A stretch of DNA of 64,000 bases from 2-02-FULL-47-50 sp964479045 (GTDB lineage: Bacteria; Pseudomonadota; Gammaproteobacteria; Eutrophobiales; Eutrophobiaceae). Each line of letters opens with the position of its first letter. The stretch's first letter is position 1. Below are positions 1-7,622 of this stretch, piece by piece. A program made the position numbers and the translations under genes. The stretch spans positions 1 to 64,000 of the forward strand of contig CAYZJI010000003.1 in the NCBI GenBank assembly GCA_964479045.1. Direction: 5' to 3'. The notes below the pieces were generated by a model. That model was given only the letters and a program-made list of their open reading frames with translations. It was not told the origin of the DNA and ran no database searches.

Positions 1-1
1 A

Positions 2-121
2 TATGGACGTCAGGTGTGGACAGCATGGAAATCCTCCTTGTTTCAATGGCTTGATGCTGGTTTTGATTATAGTCAGGCCATATCCGGTGTGTCTAGATTG
101 CATTTTCAATATCCATTTTGA
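2..121 (+). CDS. possible 3' end of an outer-membrane protein gene (partial)
   Basis: An open frame enters from the left edge and stops at 119-121, giving 39 residues that end in HFQYPF. The last ten residues have the alternating hydrophobic pattern with a terminal Phe (hydrophobic residues at -1, -3, -5 and -7) that marks the last strand of many outer-membrane beta-barrels. That pattern is the only support, because the fragment is very short. A second frame is also open here (3-149), so the choice of frame is uncertain. If real, the gene body lies left of the window and could be the cargo that interrupted the neighbouring integron integrase. Confidence 0.22.
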   Translation, partial: YGRQVWTAWKSSLFQWLDAGFDYSQAISGVSRLHFQYPF

Positions 122-259
122 TGATGCTCCTCTATTAATATCTGGATAATAAAATCGGTGCATTTTTAATACTTTTCAAAGGTTTATAAAGTGTTCTATA
201 ATTTTTGATAGTAGGACAATGATATCTGCCTATAACCAAATGGACATGAGGAATTCTCC

Positions 260-721
260 ATGGAAGGAAAAAACAAACCCCGTCTTCTTGATCAAGTTCG
301 CACACGCATCCGTTATCTGCAGTATTCAATGATTGATTATGTGTATTTACCAGGCGCCTTGGCCCAAAAATATCCGAATGCCGAAAAGGAATTAAAATGG
401 CAATTTGCGTTTGCGTCAGGGAACCTTTCCATTGATCCACGTAGTGGCAGAAAGGGCCGTCATCATATACATCAAAAATCCATAGAGCGGGCCTTGCGGC
501 AGGCCGTCAGGGAGGCAGGTGTGATGAAACATGTTACGGCACATGTCTTTCGTCATTCATTTGCAACGCATCTGCTGGAGAATGGATATGACATCAGAAC
601 AGTACAGGAGTTATTGGGGCATGCGCATGTGAATACGACGATGATTTATACACATGTATTGAATCGCGGCGGGCGTGGTGTGAAAAGCCCGCTGGATGAA
701 TTTACTTCGCTGAAGAGTTGA
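260..721 (+). pseudogene. intI: integron integrase (IntI) remnant, C-terminal half
   Basis: This is the C-terminal half of an integron tyrosine recombinase. It keeps the block YLPGALAQKYPNA, which belongs to the IntI-specific insertion that separates integron integrases from XerC/D. It also keeps the catalytic box HVFRHSFATHLL, then LLGHAHVNTTMIYTHV with the catalytic His and the Tyr nucleophile. Length is 153 residues against roughly 320-340 for the family. The DNA-binding N-terminal domain and the first catalytic Arg are missing, and the frame is closed by a stop at 233-235. ATG 260 is just the first start in the surviving frame. The protein cannot be an active recombinase. In an intact integron the attI site and cassettes would lie upstream, to the left. 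No convincing attI or attC is visible in 1-259. Confidence 0.85.
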
Positions 722-732
722 ACAGCGTATTG

Positions 733-1653
733 TTAATCACCATTAACAATGCAATTCCGGCCGCTTTGTTTGGCCTGATACAGGCGCCGGTCCACTCGTT
801 CGATAAATGCAATTACTTCATCAGTTGGTTCGGGGATAGTCGTACTCACACCGAGGCTGATGGTGAGCCCATTACCGATGGGCGATTTTTCATGTGCGAT
901 TTGTTCTTTTAATATCAGTTCCTGGCAACGTTTCGCCACTCGCGCAGCGGATGTGGCGCCTGTTTCCGGCAACACCAGCATGAATTCTTCGCCACCGAAA
1001 CGGGCAATAAAATCGCGTGGCCGTGCAGCCGCCTGTTCCAGAATGCGACAGACCTTCTTTAAACACGCATCACCTGCGATATGTCCATAGTGATCGTTAT
1101 ATTCCTTGAAATAATCAATGTCGAGCATGATCAATGAGAGGGGTTGCTGGCTGCGGCGTGCGTTGGCCCATTCGCGCTCGAGCATCACATCAAACATGCG
1201 CCGGTTGGCAATACCAGTGAGACCATCCTTGAAGGAAAGTTCTTCCAGTTCTTTCTGCAGGCTGATGAGTTTCTCTTCGGTTATCTTCCGTTCACTGATG
1301 TCGAACATGAATCCTACCAGTGAATCCACTTCACCAGTGTCCTTGCGAACCACGTGCACCACGTCTCTGATCCAGACATAACCACCATCTTTTTTGAGTG
1401 CCCGGTAATCCGCTTCGTGGTCGATGCCGGATTTTGACTGGGCAAGGCAGTAATTCACCACCCGATCCCGGTCTTCAGGATGGATACGTTCAGCCCAGTC
1501 ATTGGCACTCACCCAGCTGGATTGTGCCCAGCCGAGCAACGCTTCAATCTGCGGGCCGATATAGGCGAAGGCCATGGTTGCCATGTCGATTTTCCATGGA
1601 ATGGCCTTGGTGGATTCCAGCAGGGTTTTATAGACAGCGTTGTCAGCTTCCAT
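733..1653 (-). CDS. PAS-GGDEF diguanylate cyclase
   Basis: A predicted diguanylate cyclase that makes cyclic di-GMP from two GTP. Residues about 15-125 form a PAS fold of the PAS_3 type (RIHPEDRDRV, then YRALKKDGGYVWIRDVV and GFMFDISERK). A short coiled linker leads to a GGDEF domain of about 160 residues. The active-site motif is GGEEF, a common functional variant, near residue 220. RPRD lies five residues before it and is a canonical RxxD inhibitory I-site, so product feedback is likely. No transmembrane segment is seen, so the enzyme should be cytoplasmic. A TTG at 1704 would extend the protein but overlap the upstream gene. ATG 1653 removes the overlap and is preferred. It probably shares a transcript with the GFA-family gene at 1682-2110. 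The ligand of the PAS domain is unknown. Confidence 0.88.
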   Translation of the reverse strand: MEADNAVYKTLLESTKAIPWKIDMATMAFAYIGPQIEALLGWAQSSWVSANDWAERIHPEDRDRVVNYCLAQSKSGIDHEADYRALKKDGGYVWIRDVVHVVRKDTGEVDSLVGFMFDISERKITEEKLISLQKELEELSFKDGLTGIANRRMFDVMLEREWANARRSQQPLSLIMLDIDYFKEYNDHYGHIAGDACLKKVCRILEQAAARPRDFIARFGGEEFMLVLPETGATSAARVAKRCQELILKEQIAHEKSPIGNGLTISLGVSTTIPEPTDEVIAFIERVDRRLYQAKQSGRNCIVNGD

Positions 1654-1681
1654 CAGGTCTTTTTTAATATACTTGTTATGT

Positions 1682-2110
1682 TCAGTCTTCTTGTGCAGAA
1701 GCAAATTGTGCGAACACTTCTGCGCCGGTCAGTTTTTCAGTGACATTGGAAAAACTGTAATACGCCGGTTTTTCATCGATGAAGATTTCCTTGTGAAAAT
1801 CCATCTCCGGCAGGTTGCTGAACAGGCCCGCCGGCATCATGTACAGGTTCTGTTCCTTGAGGCGATAGAAGAGATGTGTTCCGCATTTTGAACAGAAACC
1901 ACGTTCTGCCCAGACCGAGGAATCATAACATTTGATGTGCCCGGCGCCTTCGAAGCTGACATCGCTGCCACATTCGATTGCAAAATAAGGCCCGCCACCC
2001 CAGTTTCTGCACATGCTGCAATGACAGGCATCAAGCTGTGCTGCAGCAGAATGCGCCACGGCTTTAATGGCGCCACATAAACATTGACCTGTGATTTGAT
2101 TCGTATTCAT
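1682..2110 (-). CDS. GFA/CENP-V fold zinc protein
   Basis: A 142-residue protein of the Gfa family, named after the glutathione-dependent formaldehyde-activating enzyme. It is a single-domain zinc protein. The family's cysteine sets are visible: GQCLCGAIK near the N-terminus, CHCSMCRNWGGGPYF around residue 30, and GFCSKCGTHLFYR around residue 72. In the family these bind structural and catalytic zinc. Most such homologues have no proven formaldehyde activity, so the substrate is left open. Length is normal for the family. It lies immediately upstream of the diguanylate cyclase on the same strand and is divergent from the AAA+ gene at 2308. Confidence 0.85.
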   Translation of the reverse strand: MNTNQITGQCLCGAIKAVAHSAAAQLDACHCSMCRNWGGGPYFAIECGSDVSFEGAGHIKCYDSSVWAERGFCSKCGTHLFYRLKEQNLYMMPAGLFSNLPEMDFHKEIFIDEKPAYYSFSNVTEKLTGAEVFAQFASAQED

Positions 2111-2307
2111 AAAATTGCCTGATTTGACAGTACAGGAAGGACAGATAATTTAACAGAAAGATTGACTATTGTAGCTGATGTGAAGCAATCAGCACCGGCC
2201 TTGGTGCGATGCACTATCGATGTCCGCAGACAGACCGGCATGTGTTATCAAGCATGGCAATCACATGTATATTTACCCGAAGCAGAATAAGGACAAAGCG
2301 GGCACCC

Positions 2308-3786
2308 ATGCAGAATCTCAAAGATCTCGAACTGTTAATCAAGTCTTCCGTCCCGATCATTATTATCGAAACACGGGAAGAGGATCGGGTGATGGGATTG
2401 TTCAAGCATATTACGGCCCGGACCTCCAGACCGCTCTATCGCTGGACGGTAACGGAAGGCCTGTTGCGGCAGGATGTTGAAGCGCCGCCAAAAATCTACG
2501 AAACCAAACCGGTGGAATTGCTCACCGAGATTAAATTCACCAGTACACCCGGCATTTACCTGTTGCTGGATTTCCATCCGTTTCTGGATGACCCCATCCA
2601 TGTGCGTTTGATCAAGGACCTCGCCCAGAAACATGCCGATGTGCCGCACACGCTGGTGATGATTTCACACGAGATAAAAATCCCACGCGAACTGGAACGT
2701 TACTGTGCACGTTTTGAACTGGCCATGCCGGATCGCGAGCAACTGGAAACCATCATACGCAATGAAGCCCGTGCCTGGTCGAAGATGAACAATAATCTCC
2801 GCATCGTGGTGGAAAAGAAGGTGTTGGATCAACTGGTCGACAGCCTGATGGGTCTGCCGATTGATGATGCCCGCCGTCTGGTGCGTGGGGCGGTGCGTGA
2901 TGAAGGCGTTTTGAATGATTCTGATGTGAAAGAGGTCATGAAGGCAAAATTCGAATTGCTGAATCAGGGCGGTGTGTTGTCCTTTGAGTATGACACCGCG
3001 CGTTATGCCGATGTGGGGGGACTCAGCAAACTCAAGCAATGGTTGCAGTTACGCAAACCCACATTTACCGGTGAACTGAAAAAAACCGGCATGGACCCGC
3101 CCAAAGGGATCATGTTGCTGGGGGTGCAGGGTTGCGGTAAAAGTCTGGCCGCCAAAGCCGTGGCCGGTACCTGGGGCGTGCCCTTGCTGCGCCTGGATTT
3201 TGGTTCCATCTATAACAAGTATCATGGTGAATCAGAAAAAAACCTGCGTGATTCTCTCAAGACGGCGGAAGTGATGGCACCCTGTATTTTATGGGTGGAC
3301 GAAATCGAAAAGGGCATTGGGGTTTCTGACAATGATGGCGGAACGTCACGGCGGATTCTGGCCACGTTGTTGACCTGGATGGCAGAGAAAAAACAGAAAG
3401 TCTTTATTGTAGCCACGGCGAATGATATCCAGGCCTTGCCGCCGGAATTAATCCGCAAGGGCCGTCTGGATGAAATATTTTTTGTGGACCTGCCGGATGC
3501 AGAGACCCGCAGCGAGATTTTCAGAATCCATATCGGCAAGCGCGAGATCGACCTCAATAAATTCAATGTTGCAGTGTTGGCGGAAAAGAGTGAAGGGTTT
3601 TCCGGCTCTGAAATTGAACAGGCGGTCGTGTCAGCACTGTATTCAGCACATGCCCAGAACACAAAACCGGATCAGCAACATCTCATGGAAGAACTCGAGA
3701 AGACCCGGCCGTTGTCGGTGGTGATGGCGGAGCAGATCCAGTCTTTACGTGAATGGGCCAGGGATCGTACGGTGATTGCGAACTAG
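2308..3786 (+). CDS. Ycf46-like AAA+ ATPase
   Basis: A 492-residue AAA+ protein resembling the Ycf46/COG0464 group. The N-terminal 250 residues begin LKDLELLIKSSVPIIIIETREEDR, the usual start of Ycf46-like proteins, and contain a degenerate P-loop-type fold. The C-terminal half is a standard AAA+ module: Walker A GVQGCGKS near residue 272, Walker B CILWVDEIEKG near residue 325, sensor 1 VATAN, and the second-region arginines RKGRLDEIFF. The start was placed at ATG 2308 because the protein homology begins there. A longer frame from 2209 has an unconvincing N-terminus. Ycf46 has been linked to CO2 use in cyanobacteria; in proteobacteria its role is unknown. The gene is monocistronic, and its TAG stop is part of the CTAG flank of the element at 3787-4081. 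Confidence 0.85.
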   Translation: MQNLKDLELLIKSSVPIIIIETREEDRVMGLFKHITARTSRPLYRWTVTEGLLRQDVEAPPKIYETKPVELLTEIKFTSTPGIYLLLDFHPFLDDPIHVRLIKDLAQKHADVPHTLVMISHEIKIPRELERYCARFELAMPDREQLETIIRNEARAWSKMNNNLRIVVEKKVLDQLVDSLMGLPIDDARRLVRGAVRDEGVLNDSDVKEVMKAKFELLNQGGVLSFEYDTARYADVGGLSKLKQWLQLRKPTFTGELKKTGMDPPKGIMLLGVQGCGKSLAAKAVAGTWGVPLLRLDFGSIYNKYHGESEKNLRDSLKTAEVMAPCILWVDEIEKGIGVSDNDGGTSRRILATLLTWMAEKKQKVFIVATANDIQALPPELIRKGRLDEIFFVDLPDAETRSEIFRIHIGKREIDLNKFNVAVLAEKSEGFSGSEIEQAVVSALYSAHAQNTKPDQQHLMEELEKTRPLSVVMAEQIQSLREWARDRTVIAN

Positions 3787-4081
3787 AACCTATCTCAAAA
3801 TTAATGACTGAGATGGATATCTTGAGATTTACAAATTTTCGTCATTCCGGCGAAAGCGACTCACAGGATGTGGGAAATGCCGCGAGAGGACAGGATGTCC
3901 GTAGCGGCCGGTATCCCCTTCCCCTTCAGGGGAAGGTAGGATGAGGCACAATTGTTTACTGGCCGCTCCTGCGCATCCTGCGCTCGCGGCATTGGCACAT
4001 CCCTGTGCGGCAGATGCCGAGGCAAGCCCGGCATGACGGGATAGTTAGAGTTGCTCAGCATTTTCGATTTTGAGATAAACT
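3787..4081. mobile_element. IS5-like MITE, 295 bp, flanked by CTAG
   Basis: A non-coding element with imperfect terminal inverted repeats. The left end starts AACCTATCTCAAAAT at 3787. The right end, read on the other strand from 4081, starts AGTTTATCTCAAAAT. The two agree at 12 of 15 positions. The tetranucleotide CTAG flanks both sides, at 3783-3786 and 4082-4085, which fits a 4-bp target duplication of the kind made by IS5-family transposases. Inside are a short hairpin near 3923-3947 (CCCCTTCC and GGGGAAGG halves) and copies of a CATTCCGGCG-type motif in opposite orientation. No transposase is encoded. The flanking CTAG copies supply the stop codons of both neighbouring convergent genes. 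Confidence 0.65.
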
Positions 4082-5032
4082 CTAGTCAGTTTGTATAAAT
4101 TTTCCATATGCCCGACTGCCGCTACCGGTATCGATGGTATCAACAACTTCCAGTGTTTCCGCGTCAATGACCGAGAGGTTGTCATCAAACCAGTTGGCGA
4201 CATAAATGAAATTGTTTGAAGGATGAATGTCGATGCCTTCCGGATATTCACCGACAGCAATGGGCGTGAGGGGTTGCCAGGTGTTCATATCGATGACCGA
4301 GACATTTGCATCTTTCTGATTGGTGACAAACAAACGTTTGCGCACCGGATCTTCCGCGATGGCATAGGGAAATACGCCTGTCGGTAACGTCCGGATGACC
4401 GTATCACTTTCTGCATCAATTACACTGACATCACTGCTCTGCACATTCGCAGTATAAACCTGCCTGCCGGATGGCGAGACGGTGATGCCAAAGGGTGCCT
4501 TGCCAACAGGGATCGTGGCGACGACTTTATGTGCCGCAATATCGATCCGCATGACATTATTATCGTCACGGTTGGTGACATAGAGTGATTTGCCATCCGG
4601 GGTAACGGCCAATCCAGATGGTGAAAGTCCAACCGGAATGATGGTGGTAAATTCAAGGGTGGAACTATCGAGCACAAAAACGGCATGTTTGTACCAGTCA
4701 GCCACATAGATTTGCTTTCCGTTCGGGTGGACAGCAACGGCCACAGGCCCGTCACCCACAGGAATATTTTTAATCAATGTTCGGTTACGCATATCCAGCA
4801 CGGAGATTTCCTTGCTTTCAGGATTGGTGACATACGCACGCTGATCGATATTACTGACGGCAATACCGGCCGGGCGATGCCCGACCTTGATGGTGGCGAT
4901 GGACTGGTTCTGGTCCAGATCGATGATGGAGACATCATCCGATCCCTGGTTGGTAATCCAGGCAAACTGACCGGCCTGGACTGGCAGACTGCATGCCAGC
5001 CACAGGCCGGTCAGTATATGTTTGAGATGCAT
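4082..5032 (-). CDS. periplasmic YVTN-type beta-propeller protein
   Basis: A 316-residue protein with a Sec signal peptide (MHLKHILTGLWLACSLPVQA, cleavage predicted after that Ala). About seven repeats of the YVTN/YncE type follow. Each repeat has the form VAVHPNGKQIYVADW... VFVLDSSTLE, for example YVTNPESKEISVLD, YVTNRDDNNVMRID, FVTNQKDANVSVID and YVANWFDDNLSVID. The fold is a beta-propeller exported to the periplasm. Such proteins usually act as binding or scaffold partners and are often near redox enzymes or lipid-binding proteins. No enzyme function can be read from the sequence. It is followed after about 70 bp by the SRPBCC gene only in map order (both on the minus strand), so the SRPBCC gene at 5100-5627 is upstream and may be co-transcribed. 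The stop codon lies in the CTAG flank of the adjacent element. Confidence 0.82.
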   Translation of the reverse strand: MHLKHILTGLWLACSLPVQAGQFAWITNQGSDDVSIIDLDQNQSIATIKVGHRPAGIAVSNIDQRAYVTNPESKEISVLDMRNRTLIKNIPVGDGPVAVAVHPNGKQIYVADWYKHAVFVLDSSTLEFTTIIPVGLSPSGLAVTPDGKSLYVTNRDDNNVMRIDIAAHKVVATIPVGKAPFGITVSPSGRQVYTANVQSSDVSVIDAESDTVIRTLPTGVFPYAIAEDPVRKRLFVTNQKDANVSVIDMNTWQPLTPIAVGEYPEGIDIHPSNNFIYVANWFDDNLSVIDAETLEVVDTIDTGSGSRAYGKFIQTD

Positions 5033-5099
5033 TGATCAGGTTAGGTGCTGGTTGAATTGGATATATACAGAAAACTATTCACCAATCACCCATGACTAA

Positions 5100-5627
5100 T
5101 CACTGTTCCGCAAGGGTCTTGATCTTCTGCAAGCCACCGGCATAAAACTCGGTGAGGATCTTGCTGGCAGTCTCATCACTCAGTTCAGGCGGCGGGTTCG
5201 GGCCGGGGAAGGAACGATAAAAAGCACCTTTCCATTCGACCACGGATTTACCACCGGCATCCTTCACGCTGAGCGTAGCGCCATGCGTATTGACCGGCAT
5301 GGCTTCGACATTCGGTTCTACCAGCATGTACTGGTAGCTGAACGTTTCAGCGCTGTATTTCACCAGTTTTTCTTTCATTTGTTTGCCGTTCTGCAGCGTA
5401 ATCACACGCACGGAATCCGGCTGGTTGCCGCTGCTCACTTCACAGGCTGTGACGCCGGGGTTCCAGTCCTTGATGGAGCAGTACTCGCTGATGATGCTCC
5501 AGACCTTGTCCACAGGTGCATTGATTTCAATGGATTGGTCCACTTTTACCCGGGACGGGCCGTGGGCCAGCGCAAGGGCCGGCACTAACAGCAGGGCAAG
5601 CAAACCGGTTTTAAGAATTTTCAACAT
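5100..5627 (-). CDS. secreted SRPBCC (START-fold) protein
   Basis: A 175-residue protein with a signal peptide (MLKILKTGLLALLLVPALALA) and one SRPBCC/polyketide-cyclase-like domain. The domain carries the usual opening VDQSIEINAPVDKVWSIISEYCSIKDWNPGVTACEV and the closing helix ETASKILTEFYAGGLQKIKTLAEQ. These domains form a hydrophobic cup that binds lipids or other apolar ligands. The start at 5627 is supported by GGAG nine bases upstream. An in-frame start at 5681 would place the signal peptide internally and is rejected. It precedes the beta-propeller gene on the same strand, and the two probably form a small operon for a periplasmic function. The ligand is unknown. Confidence 0.82.
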   Translation of the reverse strand: MLKILKTGLLALLLVPALALAHGPSRVKVDQSIEINAPVDKVWSIISEYCSIKDWNPGVTACEVSSGNQPDSVRVITLQNGKQMKEKLVKYSAETFSYQYMLVEPNVEAMPVNTHGATLSVKDAGGKSVVEWKGAFYRSFPGPNPPPELSDETASKILTEFYAGGLQKIKTLAEQ

Positions 5628-6020
5628 CGTGTGATCTCCAGTCTTGTTGTTGGGGTTTCCGGGAAATACTGGCGAATTCAAAGCGCGCTATTCTAATCGC
5701 TCGGCCTCAAACCTGCCAGTCATCTGCTGACGCTAATCGGCAACACCTCTGCTTGGATAGGCAGATACAGCCATGGTTCCAGCGGGTCAAATCAACGGAG
5801 TCAATTATTAACGGGCGTTGCGTTGCAACATCAAACAACACATAAAAGTTATTCTGCACTTGAGTTATTACACCCAGCAAACAGGAATTATGGAGTGACA
5901 GACTTGAGTTATGCGTTTTGTAATTTTGACCGAATTCACAGTGGTGGTGGCTGTTACCGGGCAACTTTGTCCGTATACTTGCAGTCATAAAATAGTGTTA
6001 TTAACAGAGGAGTAATGTCC
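5628..6020. other. intergenic region, 393 bp, no gene seen
   Basis: The stretch lies between divergent genes and should hold promoters for both. It has scattered open frames but none with a ribosome-binding site or recognisable content. A weak sigma-70-like pair (TTGTCC and TAAAAT, with a short 15-bp spacer) lies just upstream of the gene at 6021. I see no clear operator or RNA. Confidence 0.4.
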
Positions 6021-6443
6021 ATGAATAAACGACTGATACTGTCATCTCTTGCCTTTATATCGATGTCCTGGAATGCCGCAGTGCTGGCAGATGACGAAAG
6101 CCGGCATGGTGGTGTCGAAACCTCGGCAGAACACCAGTCTGAACAAGGTGCCGAGCATGGCAAGGCCTATGCCGGCAGTAATGCTGAAGGCAAGGCAGAT
6201 GAAAAACGGCACAGTGGTGTTGAGACTTCAGCCGAACATGAATCCGAGCAGGGTGCCGAACATGGCAAATCCTATGCGGGCAGCCATGAAAAAGAGGAAA
6301 AAGTAGACAAGGTAAAAGCTGAAAAGGAAGAGAAGGTAAAGAAGGAAAAGGACGAAAAGGTTAAAGAAGAAAAAGAAGCCAAGGAAGAAAAAATAAAGGA
6401 TGAGAAGCAAGAAAAAGTCAAAAAAGACAAGAAATCAAAATAA
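6021..6443 (+). CDS. secreted low-complexity Lys/Glu repeat protein
   Basis: A 140-residue exported protein that I do not recognise. The signal peptide is MNKRLILSSLAFISMSWNAAVLA. The mature part has two copies of a 35-residue repeat with the core GVETSAEHxSEQGAEHGKxYAGS. A tail of about 50 residues made almost only of Lys and Glu (KEEKVKKEKDEKVKEEK pattern) follows, predicted as a highly charged helix. ATG 6021 is chosen over ATG 6015 because AGGAG (6008-6012) is eight bases from the former and only two from the latter. It heads a set of three secreted-protein genes at 6021-7472. The charged tail suggests binding to metal, polyanion or the cell surface, but this is inference. Confidence 0.72.
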   Translation: MNKRLILSSLAFISMSWNAAVLADDESRHGGVETSAEHQSEQGAEHGKAYAGSNAEGKADEKRHSGVETSAEHESEQGAEHGKSYAGSHEKEEKVDKVKAEKEEKVKKEKDEKVKEEKEAKEEKIKDEKQEKVKKDKKSK

Positions 6444-6473
6444 ACCATAGTTCAGTATAACCGGAGACCAGAC

Positions 6474-6896
6474 ATGCGCTATATCATGCTGCTGTTGTTA
6501 AGTATTGGCATCCCCTTCTCGATGCCTGTGCAAGCGGAAGATGCAACCACTGCAATTGTACGCGAGGGTGTGAGTGCTGCTTTTGAAGAGTTCGAACGGC
6601 AGATGATTTATAAATATTTTGATGCCCATCCGGCGGAAGTGATCGTGGAAGAAGGAAGTCACGCCAAGAAAGGCAAGAAGAAAGGGCTGCCACCGGGAAT
6701 TCAAAAGAAACTCGAACGTGGTGGCACGTTGCCACCGGGCATCGCCAAAAAGTATCTCCCGGAAGATCTGGATCGCGATCTGCCGCCTGCGCCATCCGGA
6801 TATGAGCGGATAATTCATGGTTCAGATGTGTTATTGGTGGAAATCGACACTGGTAAAGTCGCTGACATTATTACGGATGCGATACTGGGAGATTAA
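6474..6896 (+). CDS. CigR/RcnB-like periplasmic protein
   Basis: A 140-residue protein with the signal peptide MRYIMLLLLSIGIPFSMPVQA. The C-terminal half has the signature of the RcnB/CigR group: KKGLPPGIQKKLERGGTLPPGIAKKYLPEDLDRDLPP, then SGYERIIHGSDVLLVEIDTGKVADII. RcnB acts in nickel/cobalt homeostasis, and CigR is described as an anti-virulence regulator in Salmonella. Neither role can be assigned here. The N-terminal 60 residues are helical and specific to this protein. It lies 30 bp after the Lys/Glu repeat gene and 3 bp before the EipA-like gene, so co-transcription is likely. Confidence 0.78.
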   Translation: MRYIMLLLLSIGIPFSMPVQAEDATTAIVREGVSAAFEEFERQMIYKYFDAHPAEVIVEEGSHAKKGKKKGLPPGIQKKLERGGTLPPGIAKKYLPEDLDRDLPPAPSGYERIIHGSDVLLVEIDTGKVADIITDAILGD

Positions 6897-6899
6897 CGC

Positions 6900-7472
6900 A
6901 TGATGAGGCATGGAAGTTTCTATCGGAGGTGGTGCCGGTTATGGCTGTTCTCACTGGCACTCAACCTGCCAGTGCAGGCGGCCGAGGAGGACACCTATGA
7001 AGAAAAATCCATGATGCAGGAAGCCTCGGATTTTTTTGGCGAGGGTGCGGAAGGACTGGGTGAGGTGATGGAGAAAATATTCAAGGAACATGGGCGCCCG
7101 AATGCCTACATTAAAGGCACGGAAGGCAGTGGGGCAATTGTGGTGGGGGCCCGTTTTGGCGAGGGTACGTTATATAAAAAATCCGGCGGCAGCGTGCCGG
7201 TGTTCTGGTCAGGACCTTCAGTCGGTTTTGATGCTGGCGGAAATCTCTCCAAGGTGTTTGTGCTGATTTATAACCTGCCTTCCACCGATGCCATCTTTCA
7301 GCGTTTCCCGGCAGTGGATGGAAGTTTTTACTACATTGGGGGTGTCGGTGCGAATTATCATCAGGTCGACAATATCGTGCTGGCACCGATGCGTCTCGGT
7401 GTCGGTTTCCGTGCCGGGGTGAACATCGGCTATATGCATTATAGGCGTGAAAAGTCATGGAACCCCTTCTAG
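6900..7472 (+). CDS. EipA family (DUF1134) envelope protein
   Basis: A 190-residue secreted protein with a signal peptide ending in NLPVQAAEE and a DUF1134 domain over most of the mature part (GRPNAYIKGTEGSGAIVVGARFGEGTLYKKSG, VGFDAGGNLSKVFVLIYNL, GVGANYHQVDNIVLAPMRLGVGFRAGVNIGYMHY). The family ends in NPF, as here. EipA of Brucella is a periplasmic beta-barrel protein needed for envelope integrity, so an envelope role is reasonable. It is the last gene of the secreted trio. Its TAG stop is the right half of a CTAG that forms the left flank of the element at 7473-7611, so the element inserted exactly at the end of this gene. Confidence 0.83.
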   Translation: MMRHGSFYRRWCRLWLFSLALNLPVQAAEEDTYEEKSMMQEASDFFGEGAEGLGEVMEKIFKEHGRPNAYIKGTEGSGAIVVGARFGEGTLYKKSGGSVPVFWSGPSVGFDAGGNLSKVFVLIYNLPSTDAIFQRFPAVDGSFYYIGGVGANYHQVDNIVLAPMRLGVGFRAGVNIGYMHYRREKSWNPF

Positions 7473-7611
7473 AACACGTTTCAAAAAGCCTGCACTTGCC
7501 ATAGCTTTGTCGCCCGCTGCGTTGCTCCTCGCCGTACTTATGTATACTGTCTCGTCGCAGCCTCGCGGGCTTCGCGTTCTGGCTGCGTTCGGCGGATTTT
7601 TGAAACGTGTT
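7473..7611. mobile_element. short MITE, 139 bp, with 15-bp inverted ends
   Basis: A compact non-coding element. The left end is AACACGTTTCAAAAA (7473-7487). The right end read on the other strand from 7611 is identical for those 15 bases, and the next bases (GCC versus TCC) still partly match. Flanks are CTAG on the left and CTAA on the right. This fits a YTAR target of IS5-type elements, with one base changed. The interior has nested GC-rich inverted segments (GTCGCCCGCTGCG versus CGCAGCCTCGCGGG). No protein is encoded. Ten of the first 14 terminal bases agree with those of the 295-bp element at 3787, so the two are probably related families. Confidence 0.65.
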
Positions 7612-7622
7612 CTAAATTAATA

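Noticed and set aside
1..259. attI or attC site next to the integrase remnant
   Set aside because: No paired inverted GTTRRRY-type cores could be recognised by eye.
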